40,329 nt of DNA, taken from assembly GCF_002901845.1 (NCBI RefSeq), contig NZ_PPQE01000026.1, positions 1 to 40,329 on the forward strand. Direction: 5' to 3'. The translations under genes and the position numbers were made by a program. This document shows positions 23,788 to 32,775 of this stretch, piece after piece. Positions within the stretch are counted from its first letter, which is position 1. Each line of letters begins with the position of its first letter. The notes beneath the pieces were generated by a model. The model did no database searches, was not told where the DNA came from, and worked only from the letters and a program-made list of their open reading frames with translations. Source of the stretch: Staphylococcus hominis subsp. hominis. GTDB taxonomy: Bacteria; Bacillota; Bacilli; Staphylococcales; Staphylococcaceae.

Positions 23788-25365
23788 ATGGAACACGGTG
23801 AAGGTGTATCTCATACAGTATCTGATAAAAAAGAGAAAAAACGGTTTCGATTAAAAATGCCTGGTGCATTTACAATATTATTTATTTTAACCATTATTGC
23901 AGTGTTAGCAACTTGGATTGTGCCAGCAGGTGCGTATTCTAAGCTTTCTTATCATGCAGGAGCGCATGAATTTAAGATTGTCGATGCACATCATAAAACA
24001 ACGACAGTCCCAGGGACACAAGATCAACTTGATAAATTAGGTGTCAAAATTGATGTGAACCAATTTAAATCAGGTGCTATTAATAAGCCTATATCGATTC
24101 CTGGAACTTACGAGCGCTTGAAACAAAAGCCAGCGGGTCCCGATCAAATTACGACAAGTATGGTAAATGGAACGATTGAAGCTGTCGATGTCATGGTATT
24201 TATTCTTGTGCTTGGTGGTTTAATAGGCGTCGTACAAACGAGTGGTGCTTTTGAATCGGGATTATTAGCATTAACTAAAAAAACTAAAGGACATGAATTT
24301 TTACTGGTCTTTATGGTATCCATCTTAATGATTTTAGGTGGAACGTTATGTGGTATTGAAGAAGAAGCGGTCGCTTTCTATCCAGTGTTGGTACCTATCT
24401 TTATAGCGATGGGCTATGATTCCATTATATGTGTAGGGTCTATTTTCCTGGCGAGTTCTATTGGGAGTACGTTTTCAACAGTTAACCCTTTTTCAGTAGT
24501 CATCGCCTCTAATGCTGCAGGAACAACCTTTGTAGATGGATTATATTGGCGTATTGCTGGACTTATTGTAGCAACCATCTTTACGATAGGATATTTATAT
24601 TGGTATGCAAAACGCATTAAAAAAAATCCGAAACGATCATACACTTATGATGATAAAGTGAAGTTTGAACGACAATGGTCAGTGATTAAGAATAATAGTG
24701 AAGACAGTATCTTTACCTTACGTGAAAAAATTATTTTAATACTCTTTATCTTGCCATTCCCAATTATGGTTTGGGGCGTCATGACTCAGGGGTGGTGGTT
24801 CCCGATTATGGCGTCTATGTTTTTAGCCTTTACCATTGTGATTATGCTTATTGTCGCATTAGGTAAGAATGGATTAGGTGAGAAAAAAGTGGTCGATGCA
24901 TTTGTTAATGGTGCATCAAGCTTAGTAGGCGTATCATTAATCATTGGTCTTGCACGTGGTATTAATAGGATTATGAATGATGGACTGATTTCAGATACAG
25001 TGTTAAATTTTTCATCATCACTCGTAAAACATGCGAATGGCCCACTGTTTATTCTTGTATTATTGATTATCTTTTTCTTCCTAGGATTTATTATTCCTTC
25101 ATCATCAGGATTGGCTGTACTTGCCATGCCAATATTTGCACCACTTGCTGATACAGTAGGTATTCCTCGATTTGTGATTGTTACAGCGTATCAATTTGGA
25201 CAATATGCGATGCTATTTTTAGCACCAACAGGATTGATTATGGCTACATTACAAATGTTGGATATGAAATATTCACATTGGTTTAAATTTGTATGGCCAA
25301 TTGTCGTTTTTGTATTTATCTTTGGCGGTGGCTTATTAGTTACCCAAGTATTAGTATATTCATAA
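23788..25365 (+). CDS. YfcC-family transporter (putative basic amino acid/arginine-ornithine type)
   Basis: A 525-residue polytopic protein of the YfcC/DcuC-like superfamily: a first TM with AxxATWIVPAGAY, a long extracytoplasmic loop (PGT, P-IS-PGTYE), then about ten further helices, including the conserved GFIIPSSSGLAVLAMPI near the C-terminus. Family members are annotated as C4-dicarboxylate or arginine/ornithine transporters; the substrate is not proven. ATG 23788 with AAAGGGGTGG upstream is preferred over GTG 23761. The gene is monocistronic. The solitary arcA about 8 kb away would need such a transporter, which is only a contextual hint. Confidence 0.82.
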   Translation: MEHGEGVSHTVSDKKEKKRFRLKMPGAFTILFILTIIAVLATWIVPAGAYSKLSYHAGAHEFKIVDAHHKTTTVPGTQDQLDKLGVKIDVNQFKSGAINKPISIPGTYERLKQKPAGPDQITTSMVNGTIEAVDVMVFILVLGGLIGVVQTSGAFESGLLALTKKTKGHEFLLVFMVSILMILGGTLCGIEEEAVAFYPVLVPIFIAMGYDSIICVGSIFLASSIGSTFSTVNPFSVVIASNAAGTTFVDGLYWRIAGLIVATIFTIGYLYWYAKRIKKNPKRSYTYDDKVKFERQWSVIKNNSEDSIFTLREKIILILFILPFPIMVWGVMTQGWWFPIMASMFLAFTIVIMLIVALGKNGLGEKKVVDAFVNGASSLVGVSLIIGLARGINRIMNDGLISDTVLNFSSSLVKHANGPLFILVLLIIFFFLGFIIPSSSGLAVLAMPIFAPLADTVGIPRFVIVTAYQFGQYAMLFLAPTGLIMATLQMLDMKYSHWFKFVWPIVVFVFIFGGGLLVTQVLVYS

Positions 25366-25368
25366 TAA

Positions 25369-25410
25369 AAAAGCCATTGAGTTTCAAATTTTTGAAACTC
25401 AATGGCTTTT
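25369..25410. terminator. Bidirectional terminator, yfcC-like / autolysin
   Basis: A 20-bp perfect stem joins 25369-25388 and 25391-25410 (core AAGCCATTGAG). There are runs of A and T on both sides. It lies between convergent genes. Confidence 0.9.
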
Positions 25411-25419
25411 GTTATGCAT

Positions 25420-27621
25420 TTATTTAGGTTGAATGTAGTGTAAAGATGAGGCAGTATCCGCATCAATTTGACGATATGATACAATACCCAATCCTTTTAC
25501 ATTTGATTCTGAAATAATGATTGAGCCATCATCATTGACTTTTTCAACGAAAGCAACGTGGCCATATAACGCACTTGCTCCAGATTGGCCTGCTTCAAAT
25601 ACAACTGCTGTATGATTTTTAGGGGTTGTACTTACATTATACCCTGCGTCTTCAGCGCTATTATCCCAGTTATGTGCATCGCCCCAATGACCGCCTACAT
25701 GTTTATCAAATTGTTGAACACGTTCGTACACATACCAAGTACATTGGCCATATGGATACGGTGAAGCAACATCTGAAATTGAAAATGGCTTAAATGCACT
25801 TCCTGAAACATCTGTGCCACTACTTCCTGTTGATGTTGAGTATTTATCTAAATCAGGCATGTGTTTTTTATCAAAATCAGTTAAATTGTAATGTTCAATT
25901 AAGCTATTTAATTTCGTTGCATAGTTTGGATCAGTCGCATAAGTTTGGCTTAAATGACGTGTTGCTGAACGATAACTTGGTGCAATATTTTTCCAAGATG
26001 ATTTATAAATTGTAGGATTACCGTCAATACCATGTTTGATTAAATCAGCATAATCTTTTAATGAAGCTTTAAGATTTGGATATTTACGGAAACTAGCATT
26101 AATACTAAAAATATTATTATTACTACTAGCTTCAAGTGTATTGAAGTTAACTGAAGCACCTTTATAACTACCTTTCATACCGAATAAATTGTAATTTGGT
26201 GCTTGTGCAAGAGCGCTATTACCTGAACTTGATTCTAAAATAGCCTGCGCAATCATAACAGAAGCATAAATATCATTATCTTGCCCAATTTTATGCGCAT
26301 CTTTAGCAATAGATGTAATAAATTCACGTGTTGCTTTATTTTCTACTACTGCAATATCTCCATTAGTAACATTGTTCCCATCTAATTGTGGTACATCTTG
26401 GAATAAACTTATAGCGCGTGTATTACTTTGTTTAAAATCATTTTCAAATGATTGTGGTGCTTCTTGTTTATGTTTTAGTTGTATCTCCGTTGGCAATTGC
26501 GGATTGTCTTTATTTGTGTCTAGTTGGTCTTGAGTTGTTGATGTATCTTTTTTTGAATCTTCATTTTGTGATGCTTGAGATGTGCTGTCTTTTTTAGATG
26601 ATGTATAGTCTTTATGTGTTTGTGTTGCTTTATCACTATATTTATCAAGAAGCGCATCTAGTACATCCTCTGATTGTTGACGATCTTTATTAGGTGTTGC
26701 TTGCTCTTCTTGAGAGGTTTGAGATGTTGTATTTTTTGTTGTTTGCTGTGATGTTGATTGATTGCTATTTTCAGATGTCGAGGACTCATTAGTATTAGAA
26801 TCATTTAAATCTGAAGCTAATTGATTCAATGAATCTAAGGCTTTGCTTACGCTAGAATCATCAGTTGAATGATTGTCATTACTGTTACTATATTTAAATG
26901 ATGACTCAGACGATTGATCTGACTGATTATTTTCTGTTAGTACCTCAGATTGATTTGATGGTGTGGTATGACTATTTGACTTATCAGATGAGTCTTGAGG
27001 TGATGGATCAATTGTTGTGTGTTGATGTGATGATTCAGTACGATCTTCATCTGAAGAAGTTGTATTCGTTGCATTTTTGTCATCATTAGTATTAGATGAA
27101 GATGAATCACTTTCAACATGTTCATATTTAGAAATATCATCATCAAAATGGAATAAAGATGAAATCAAACTTGTTAAACTAAAGCCATTTTCAAAGTGAC
27201 TAGGATCTAAAAAGTTTGATGAGAATGAATGATTTGAACCATTCATGTTAAATACAGATAATGGTGTATGATACGTGTCTTCATCTTTAGTATGAGATGA
27301 ACGATTATTTTTCGAATGTGTTGATGATGGTTTAGAATGAGAAGCGGCATCTTCATTTGAAACTGTGTCTGATTGACTTTCTTTTGACTGAGAGTCTTGC
27401 TTTTTATTATTATCAGAGCTATCAGAAGTTGAATCTTCTGAAGATGGAATTTCATTGCTTTCAGTACGTGCTGTTTCTGATGTAGAAGTTGAATCCTCAT
27501 TATTTGATTCAGATGTTTTAGTTTGTTTTGTAGTCTCTTCAGCTTGAGCAACACTAGACGTAAATGTTGGTAAAACCAGAGTTGTAGTTAGCAAATATAT
27601 CATGAATTTTTGCTTCGACAT
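25420..27621 (-). CDS. ScaH-like bifunctional wall hydrolase: glucosaminidase plus CHAP
   Basis: A 733-residue secreted protein: signal peptide (about 1-28, ending VAQA), a very long Ser/Asp/Asn/Thr-rich linker to about residue 390, a glucosaminidase (GH73-like) domain around 420-585 with Glu463 in AILESSSG, and a C-terminal CHAP amidase/endopeptidase domain (about 615-733) with Cys627 (GQCTWYVYE) and His688 (YGHVAFVE). It would cleave glycan strands and peptide stems of peptidoglycan during growth and division. Architecture and neighbour yhgE match S. aureus ScaH. Start ATG 27621 is chosen; a TTG one codon upstream is equally spaced from AAGGAG. Confidence 0.88.
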   Translation of the reverse strand: MSKQKFMIYLLTTTLVLPTFTSSVAQAEETTKQTKTSESNNEDSTSTSETARTESNEIPSSEDSTSDSSDNNKKQDSQSKESQSDTVSNEDAASHSKPSSTHSKNNRSSHTKDEDTYHTPLSVFNMNGSNHSFSSNFLDPSHFENGFSLTSLISSLFHFDDDISKYEHVESDSSSSNTNDDKNATNTTSSDEDRTESSHQHTTIDPSPQDSSDKSNSHTTPSNQSEVLTENNQSDQSSESSFKYSNSNDNHSTDDSSVSKALDSLNQLASDLNDSNTNESSTSENSNQSTSQQTTKNTTSQTSQEEQATPNKDRQQSEDVLDALLDKYSDKATQTHKDYTSSKKDSTSQASQNEDSKKDTSTTQDQLDTNKDNPQLPTEIQLKHKQEAPQSFENDFKQSNTRAISLFQDVPQLDGNNVTNGDIAVVENKATREFITSIAKDAHKIGQDNDIYASVMIAQAILESSSGNSALAQAPNYNLFGMKGSYKGASVNFNTLEASSNNNIFSINASFRKYPNLKASLKDYADLIKHGIDGNPTIYKSSWKNIAPSYRSATRHLSQTYATDPNYATKLNSLIEHYNLTDFDKKHMPDLDKYSTSTGSSGTDVSGSAFKPFSISDVASPYPYGQCTWYVYERVQQFDKHVGGHWGDAHNWDNSAEDAGYNVSTTPKNHTAVVFEAGQSGASALYGHVAFVEKVNDDGSIIISESNVKGLGIVSYRQIDADTASSLHYIQPK

Positions 27622-27710
27622 CAATAAACGCTCCTTACTTTTGTATAATATATTTTATAAATCCGTCTTAAGTCAGACGATTTCTATCGTATTTTAACGT
27701 AGCATTAGCT

Positions 27711-27775
27711 TTGTCGCTAAAATTATTTTCTGCTATAATGCATGAGTACCATTTTAATTGTTGACGTATATCAAC
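27711..27775 (+). promoter_or_regulatory. Predicted promoter and palindromes before the yhgE-like gene
   Basis: TTGTCG (27711-27716) and TATAAT (27734-27739) are 17 bp apart on the plus strand. TTAGC/GCTAA arms (27705-27709 and 27716-27720) overlap the -35. GTTGA/TCAAC arms (27760-27764 and 27771-27775) sit about 20 bp after the -10. The remaining gap to the yhgE start is AT-rich without other signals seen. Confidence 0.55.
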
Positions 27776-27885
27776 TAATTATGGCATTCGTGATAAAAGT
27801 ATTATACTAATTCTACGATATAAAAAACAATGTTTTAAATCATATTGATATAAATTCTTAATATTTCATTTTTAGGAGAGTGAAA

Positions 27886-30714
27886 ATGAAGAACGCGTTT
27901 AAATTATTTTTGACAGACTTAAAGCGTGTCGCTAAAACACCTGCTGCTTGGGTAATTCTAGGCGGTTTGGCAATTTTACCTTCATTTTACGCATGGTTTA
28001 ATTTATGGGCAATGTGGGATCCATATAGTAATACAGGTCATATTAAAGTGGCAGTTGTAAACGAAGACCAAGGCGATAAAATTCGAGGTAAGAAAATTAA
28101 TGTAGGTAATACGCTCGAAGACACATTGAAGAACAATGATAAATTTGATTGGCAATTTGTCAGTCGGGAGAAAGCAGATCATGAAATACGAATGGGTAAA
28201 TATTATGCAGGAATTTATATACCTAAGAAATTTACACATCAAATTACGGGAACACTTCGTAAACATCCGGAAAAAGCAGATATTACATATAAAGTGAACC
28301 AAAAAATTAATGCTGTCGCCCCTAAAATGACTGATACCGGTTCGACAATTATTGTTGATGAAGCCAATAAACAATTTAATACTACTGTAACGAAAGCATT
28401 ATTGAAAGAAGCAAATAAAGTAGGTCTTCAAATTGAAGACGAAGTACCAACTATCGATAAAATTAAAAATGCAGTATATGCTGCCCATCAATCTTTACCT
28501 AAATTGAATAAAATTGCAGATAGAATTGTTTATCTTAATGATCATCAAGATCAGCTTGATCAATATGCGAATCAATTCCGTGATTTAGATAACTATAAAG
28601 ATGATATTTTAAATGCTCAACAAAAATTAAATGACGTCAATGCAGCAATCCCTTCATTGAATCAAAAAGCGAAATTAATTCTCGCATTGAATGAATATAT
28701 GCCTAACATTCAGAAGTTAGTGAATGTAGCAGCAGATGATATTCCTCAGACATTCCCTAAAATTAATAGAGGGGTAGAGATTGCGAGTCAAGGATTAGAC
28801 TTAGCGAATCAACAACTTAACGATGCACAAGATTATTTAGGTATGGCTAAGCAACGTGTTGGGGATTATCAAGAGGCAACTAGGCGAGCACAAGCAGTTA
28901 ATGGTAATGTGAATAATAATTTGCGACAACAAAGTGCGACAACTAATGACAACGGTATGCCTCAATATACGATTCAAAAACTAAGTAATAGTTCGAATAA
29001 TGATCAATTACCTAATGGTCAGATTCTTTCGAATGAAGATGTTAAATCAATGAATAGTGGACTTGCTGAAGCATTACTTGCATTATCTTCAAATGCTGAT
29101 AAGCAAGCTAAGGCATCACAATCTGATGTAAAAGCATTAAGAGATATAACGTATGGTGTCATTGCCTCTAATCGTCCAACAGAATATAATGACATGCTTC
29201 GAAATATTAAAGGACGTTTAGAAAACACTTCAAAATACAATCAACAATTGATTGATGTATTAAAAGAATTACAACAACGTGAACATGTGAATTTAGCACC
29301 ACAAATTAAACGAATCGAAAGTACCAATAACCGTATTAATGATACGTTACGTTCTACTAACCAATTGATTGATGCATTATCAAGTGGTGGTAAAGGTAGT
29401 GCGGAGTCTATTAATGTATTAAGAAGCTTGCCAGCTTTAAATTCTGGTTTAGGTAGTTATAGAGATTACATTAAAGATAATTTAAATAATCGTTTACTTG
29501 TAGTTTCTAATGATATTACAAAACAATTAAGTGAAGGCCAAGTCGTATTATCAGATGTGCAATCTAAATTAAATACGATTAATCAAGTGATTCAAGCAGG
29601 TCAACACATTGTAGGTGATGGTCAAACTCGTATTGCAACACTTCAAAGTGAATTACCATCACTTGAAGCGGGATATATTGAAGCAACTCAAACTGCTAAA
29701 AATTACTTCCCAACAGTACGAAAAAATGTAGCAAAAGCTGCAGACTTTGTACGTAATGATTTACCTGATTTAGAACAACGTCTTGCGAATGCAACAGCTA
29801 CTGTTAATGCTAACTTACCAACATTATTTGATAAGTATGATAATGCAGTAGATTTATTAGATGAGAATCAGCCAAAAGCAAAAGAAGCTTTAGCGAATTT
29901 AGCGAACTTTGCACAAACAAAATTACCTGGTATCGAAAGAGATTTAAATAAGGCTAATGATATATTCAATCAATTGGACGATGACGATGCAGTAGATAAG
30001 CTTGTTAATAGTCTAAAAAATGATTTGAAAAAACAAGCAGATGTTATCGCAAACCCAATTAATAAGAAAACTGTGGATGTTTTCCCAGTCAGAGATTATG
30101 GTTCAGGGATGACACCATTCTATACAGCATTATCCATTTGGGTAGGTGCCTTATTATTAGTAAGTTTATTAACAGTGCATAACAAACATGAAGAATTAGC
30201 AGATCAGTTAACGAAACGGCAAGAATATCTTGGTAAAGGAATGTTCTTTATCTTGATGGGTGTATTACAAACCCTCATTGTTACAACAGGTGACTTATTC
30301 TTACTTCATGCGCAAGTAGAATCACCATTGCTCTTTGTACTCGTTGCATTATTTGGTGCAATTGTGTTTAATACCATTGTTTATACGTGTGTATCTATAT
30401 TGGGTAACCCAGGTAAAGCGGTAGCCATCATTCTTTTAGTATTACAAATTGCAGGCGGTGGCGGTACCTTCCCAGTAGTTACACTACCTAAGTTCTTCCA
30501 AAACATTTCACCTTACTTACCATTTACGTACTTAATTGATTGTTTACGTGAAGTTGTAGGTGGTATTGTACCAGAAATTTTAATTACAAAATTAATTATA
30601 TTTGGGCTCTTCGGTCTTGGTTTCTTCTTAATTGGATTTATTGCTAAACCATTCTTAGATCCAATTATGACTAAAATTGCAAAACGTGTAGAAGAAAGTA
30701 AAGTAACAGAATAG
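27886..30714 (+). CDS. YhgE/Pip-domain membrane protein
   Basis: A 942-residue protein with one N-terminal TM (about residues 18-38), a long extracytoplasmic helical/coiled-coil region and about six TM helices from residue 740 on, the YhgE/Pip (phage infection protein) arrangement related to ABC-2-type membrane domains. Relatives include Pip, a phage receptor in Lactococcus, and EsaA of type VII secretion. The exact function in staphylococci is unclear. ATG 27886 is used, with TAGGAGAG before it; GTG 27880 lies inside the RBS. It is divergent from the autolysin gene and convergent with the following gene. Confidence 0.87.
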   Translation: MKNAFKLFLTDLKRVAKTPAAWVILGGLAILPSFYAWFNLWAMWDPYSNTGHIKVAVVNEDQGDKIRGKKINVGNTLEDTLKNNDKFDWQFVSREKADHEIRMGKYYAGIYIPKKFTHQITGTLRKHPEKADITYKVNQKINAVAPKMTDTGSTIIVDEANKQFNTTVTKALLKEANKVGLQIEDEVPTIDKIKNAVYAAHQSLPKLNKIADRIVYLNDHQDQLDQYANQFRDLDNYKDDILNAQQKLNDVNAAIPSLNQKAKLILALNEYMPNIQKLVNVAADDIPQTFPKINRGVEIASQGLDLANQQLNDAQDYLGMAKQRVGDYQEATRRAQAVNGNVNNNLRQQSATTNDNGMPQYTIQKLSNSSNNDQLPNGQILSNEDVKSMNSGLAEALLALSSNADKQAKASQSDVKALRDITYGVIASNRPTEYNDMLRNIKGRLENTSKYNQQLIDVLKELQQREHVNLAPQIKRIESTNNRINDTLRSTNQLIDALSSGGKGSAESINVLRSLPALNSGLGSYRDYIKDNLNNRLLVVSNDITKQLSEGQVVLSDVQSKLNTINQVIQAGQHIVGDGQTRIATLQSELPSLEAGYIEATQTAKNYFPTVRKNVAKAADFVRNDLPDLEQRLANATATVNANLPTLFDKYDNAVDLLDENQPKAKEALANLANFAQTKLPGIERDLNKANDIFNQLDDDDAVDKLVNSLKNDLKKQADVIANPINKKTVDVFPVRDYGSGMTPFYTALSIWVGALLLVSLLTVHNKHEELADQLTKRQEYLGKGMFFILMGVLQTLIVTTGDLFLLHAQVESPLLFVLVALFGAIVFNTIVYTCVSILGNPGKAVAIILLVLQIAGGGGTFPVVTLPKFFQNISPYLPFTYLIDCLREVVGGIVPEILITKLIIFGLFGLGFFLIGFIAKPFLDPIMTKIAKRVEESKVTE

Positions 30715-30721
30715 AAAATAA

Positions 30722-30765
30722 AATAGCCTGATTGATAATGAAACATCATTATCAGTCAGGCTATT
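30722..30765. terminator. Bidirectional terminator after the yhgE-like gene
   Basis: A 19-bp stem with one G-U pair joins 30722-30740 and 30747-30765 (core AATAGCCTGA). ATTTTT follows. Confidence 0.88.
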
Positions 30766-30769
30766 ATTT

Positions 30770-31276
30770 TTAATTAGATTTGTTATTAGATTCACTACTA
30801 CGATTAGTATGACTTTCAGTAGAAGACTTCGTACTTTGTTGCGATGAAGGTTTTTCTTCTGTTGAAGGTTGTTCAGTTGATGTTTGCTCTGAAGATGGTT
30901 TGTCTTCTGTGCTTTGAGATGTGGGTTGTTTTGATATGTTACTTTCTGAACGATGTTGTGATTGTGACGTAGTTGATGATTCGCTTGTTTTTGGCTGTGT
31001 AGTCTGAACAGTAGAGGGACGTTGCGTCGTTTGTTGTTGTTCTTGTATTGATTGACTTGTTGACTCAGATTGCGCAGTGGTGCCATTGTCAGACTGACTT
31101 GTTTCATTAGATTGAACTGTATGACTTTCAGCAGTAGTTTCTTTTTTATCTTTCTTTTTAGTAGATTGTGTTTGATTTGAGTCGGATTGATTGGAATGAG
31201 TGGCTGCAAAAAAGATTGAGCATCCTAATGCCACAACAAGTAATATAATGACTATAGTTGCTAATATTTTTTTCAA
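30770..31276 (-). CDS. Membrane-anchored Ser/Thr/Gln-rich protein, unknown function
   Basis: A 168-residue protein with one N-terminal TM helix (KKILATIVIILLVVALG) and a low-complexity extracytoplasmic tail rich in Ser, Thr, Gln and Glu. TTG 31276 is the likely start because GGAGG lies seven bases upstream; the ATG five codons earlier contains the Shine-Dalgarno itself. There is a Cys in the TM (ALGC), but it does not fit a lipobox. The composition resembles cell-wall-spanning linkers. I do not recognise a domain; function unknown. Confidence 0.65.
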   Translation of the reverse strand: MKKILATIVIILLVVALGCSIFFAATHSNQSDSNQTQSTKKKDKKETTAESHTVQSNETSQSDNGTTAQSESTSQSIQEQQQTTQRPSTVQTTQPKTSESSTTSQSQHRSESNISKQPTSQSTEDKPSSEQTSTEQPSTEEKPSSQQSTKSSTESHTNRSSESNNKSN

Positions 31277-31374
31277 ATGATAGTCCTCCATTTTTAATTC
31301 ATTTCTTTAGTTTATTATAATCAAAGTTCAACAAATAGGAAGTATTTATATAACCCAATCATATTACATTTTAT

Positions 31375-31390
31375 TCACATAATTCTGTGA
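31375..31390. promoter_or_regulatory. Inverted repeat upstream of the first isaB paralogue
   Basis: TCACA (31375-31379) and TGTGA (31386-31390) with a 6-bp spacer lie 89-104 bp before the isaB start. It is similar in size to Crp/Fnr- or Rex-type sites, but the half-sites face the opposite way to a Crp site. The binding protein is unknown. Confidence 0.35.
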
Positions 31391-31478
31391 TAGATACATC
31401 TAAAGTACAGTGAATTAAGATAAAGAGTATGAGATAATAGTAGTGAAATAAAAATCCATTAGAGAAAGAAGGACAATC

Positions 31479-32000
31479 ATGAATAGAATAGTTAAATCTA
31501 TAGCATCAGTTACTTTAGCATTTGGGACAGTATTAGGCGTAAGTACAGCTGTTTTACCAATCGAGGATACAGCTCAGGCAGCTACAAAACCATATTATGT
31601 ATATAACGGGTATGTAGATAAAGACGCAAAATTTGTAACAAATAAACAGTTTATTAAAGCAGTTAAATATGGAAATGTAACAATGAATGGAATCAAATTT
31701 GAAAAAGTGCATAGTAATAAAAAACTTGAAAAATATAACCAAACATTTACTGGTGTAAGTAAAGATGGCAAGAAGGCGAATAAAGTTCAATTTAGTGTTA
31801 AAGGGGATTTGACATATAATCAATTGAAAAAAGCGTATGGCTCAGATTTTAAAAAAGTAAAAGGTACTCCAAGTGATAAAAAAAGTGGTATTTTCGAATA
31901 TCAACCTAAGAAAGATGGATTAATTGTTTCTTTTGTTATCACACATGGAAGAACAGTAGAAGTAGATATTGGGTATGAAGGTGTCACAACAAGTAAATAA
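31479..32000 (+). CDS. isaB: IsaB-like secreted protein, copy 1
   Basis: A 173-residue exported protein with a signal peptide ending TAQA at about residue 34 and a mature domain that begins KPYYVYNGY, the characteristic IsaB start. The pattern YV-KDAKF-T-K-FIKAVK--NV--NGIKF recurs in the second copy. IsaB (immunodominant surface antigen B) of S. aureus binds extracellular nucleic acid and is linked to virulence. ATG 31479 follows an AGAAGGA sequence. It is flanked by a strong terminator; the paralogue lies 776 bp downstream. Confidence 0.88.
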   Translation: MNRIVKSIASVTLAFGTVLGVSTAVLPIEDTAQAATKPYYVYNGYVDKDAKFVTNKQFIKAVKYGNVTMNGIKFEKVHSNKKLEKYNQTFTGVSKDGKKANKVQFSVKGDLTYNQLKKAYGSDFKKVKGTPSDKKSGIFEYQPKKDGLIVSFVITHGRTVEVDIGYEGVTTSK

Positions 32001-32011
32001 ATGATAAATAC

Positions 32012-32044
32012 GAGCGGAATTGAGTTCAATTTCCGCTCTTTTTT
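32012..32044 (+). terminator. Terminator of isaB copy 1
   Basis: Arms GAGCGGAA (32012-32019) and TTCCGCTC (32031-32038), with nested TTGA/TCAA, are followed by TTTTTT. Confidence 0.88.
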
Positions 32045-32045
32045 A

Positions 32046-32444
32046 TTATTCAATGTAACATAATACTGCAAATTTGAGTTGCATTGTTTGTGAGCCATTT
32101 TCATTACTAATTGTAATATACCGCTTTAAAGTATCAATACGTTTAATATAAGCTGCAATAGAATGAATCGTACCATTTCTAAAATAACTAATCATAGCGA
32201 GTTGATGCGTTGTATATTTTTCAATTAATCGTCTATTCAGAATATTGAATTGATCATCCGACAAAGAGGGCATTGTTATTTTATTTTGATTTTCTATAAA
32301 AGCATTTATGCGTTCATACTGTTCAGGCATCACTGCAAAAGGTGCCCACTTAATCATGCCACGTCCTTGTGGGATGTTAGTGTCTAAATATTCTCTAGGA
32401 ATGTTGCGATAATCTGTTTCATGTTTGTATTGATCAGGAATCAT
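32046..32444 (-). CDS. YolD-like protein
   Basis: A 132-residue protein with the YolD-family core RGMIKWAPFAVMPEQYE near residue 30. YolD-like proteins often accompany SOS-induced Y-family polymerase genes (for example uvrX in Bacillus), though their own role is unclear. The start is ATG 32444 with GAGGTGG upstream; earlier in-frame starts lie before the RBS and the promoter. No polymerase gene is adjacent. A LexA-box palindrome sits inside its promoter, consistent with DNA-damage induction. It lies between the two isaB copies on the opposite strand. Confidence 0.82.
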   Translation of the reverse strand: MIPDQYKHETDYRNIPREYLDTNIPQGRGMIKWAPFAVMPEQYERINAFIENQNKITMPSLSDDQFNILNRRLIEKYTTHQLAMISYFRNGTIHSIAAYIKRIDTLKRYITISNENGSQTMQLKFAVLCYIE

Positions 32445-32462
32445 TAAAACCACCTCGATTAT

Positions 32463-32491
32463 ATTATAGAACATATGTTCGCGTTTTTGAA
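32463..32491 (-). promoter_or_regulatory. SigA promoter with embedded LexA (SOS) box for the yolD-like gene
   Basis: On the minus strand TTCAAA (32486-32491) and TATAAT (32463-32468) are 17 bp apart. Between them, at 32468-32481, lies CGAACATATGTTCT, matching the Gram-positive LexA/DinR box CGAAC-N4-GTTCG at all but the last base. LexA bound here would block RNA polymerase. Confidence 0.75.
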
Positions 32492-32555
32492 GTGATTTCT
32501 TATAATATAAATAAATTTTATATTTAAAAATTAAAATAATGAATTTATATATCAT

Positions 32556-32730
32556 AAGACCACAAGTTTAACAAAGGGGAAGTAAACTCGTGGCCTAGTA
32601 TTGTTATGTAATATAACATTTTGTGAAGGAGTGAATAGGACTATTACTCCTAATTATAGTATACCACAATTTTATAAAAAAATATTTAAATAGATAGCTA
32701 ATTACTATAAAGATTGTATAGATAAGAGTA
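32556..32730. other. Hairpin-rich gap before isaB copy 2
   Basis: Three structures are seen: CCACAAGTTTA with TAAACTCGTGG (one A-C mismatch) around 32562-32593; TGTTAT-GTAAT-ATAACA (32602-32618), operator-like; and AGGAGT/ACTCCT around 32627-32651, a hairpin with one bulge. No gene is evident here. Their role as terminator, operator or 5' leader is unresolved. Confidence 0.4.
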
Positions 32731-32775
32731 ATGAAGTATGATATGAGTAGTTTAAAGAGAAAGAGGAAGACGCAT

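Noticed and set aside
26898..27554. Several ORFs on both strands within the autolysin linker
   Set aside because: These are low-complexity shadows of the Ser/Asp-rich repeat coding sequence.
30655..31209. Minus-strand Asn/Gln/His-rich reading frame overlapping the STQ-rich gene
   Set aside because: It is a shifted frame of the low-complexity gene and crosses the terminator.
31200..31230. Lipobox in the STQ-rich membrane protein
   Set aside because: The Cys lies in ALGC in the middle of the TM helix and does not fit the L-[AST]-[GA]-C pattern.
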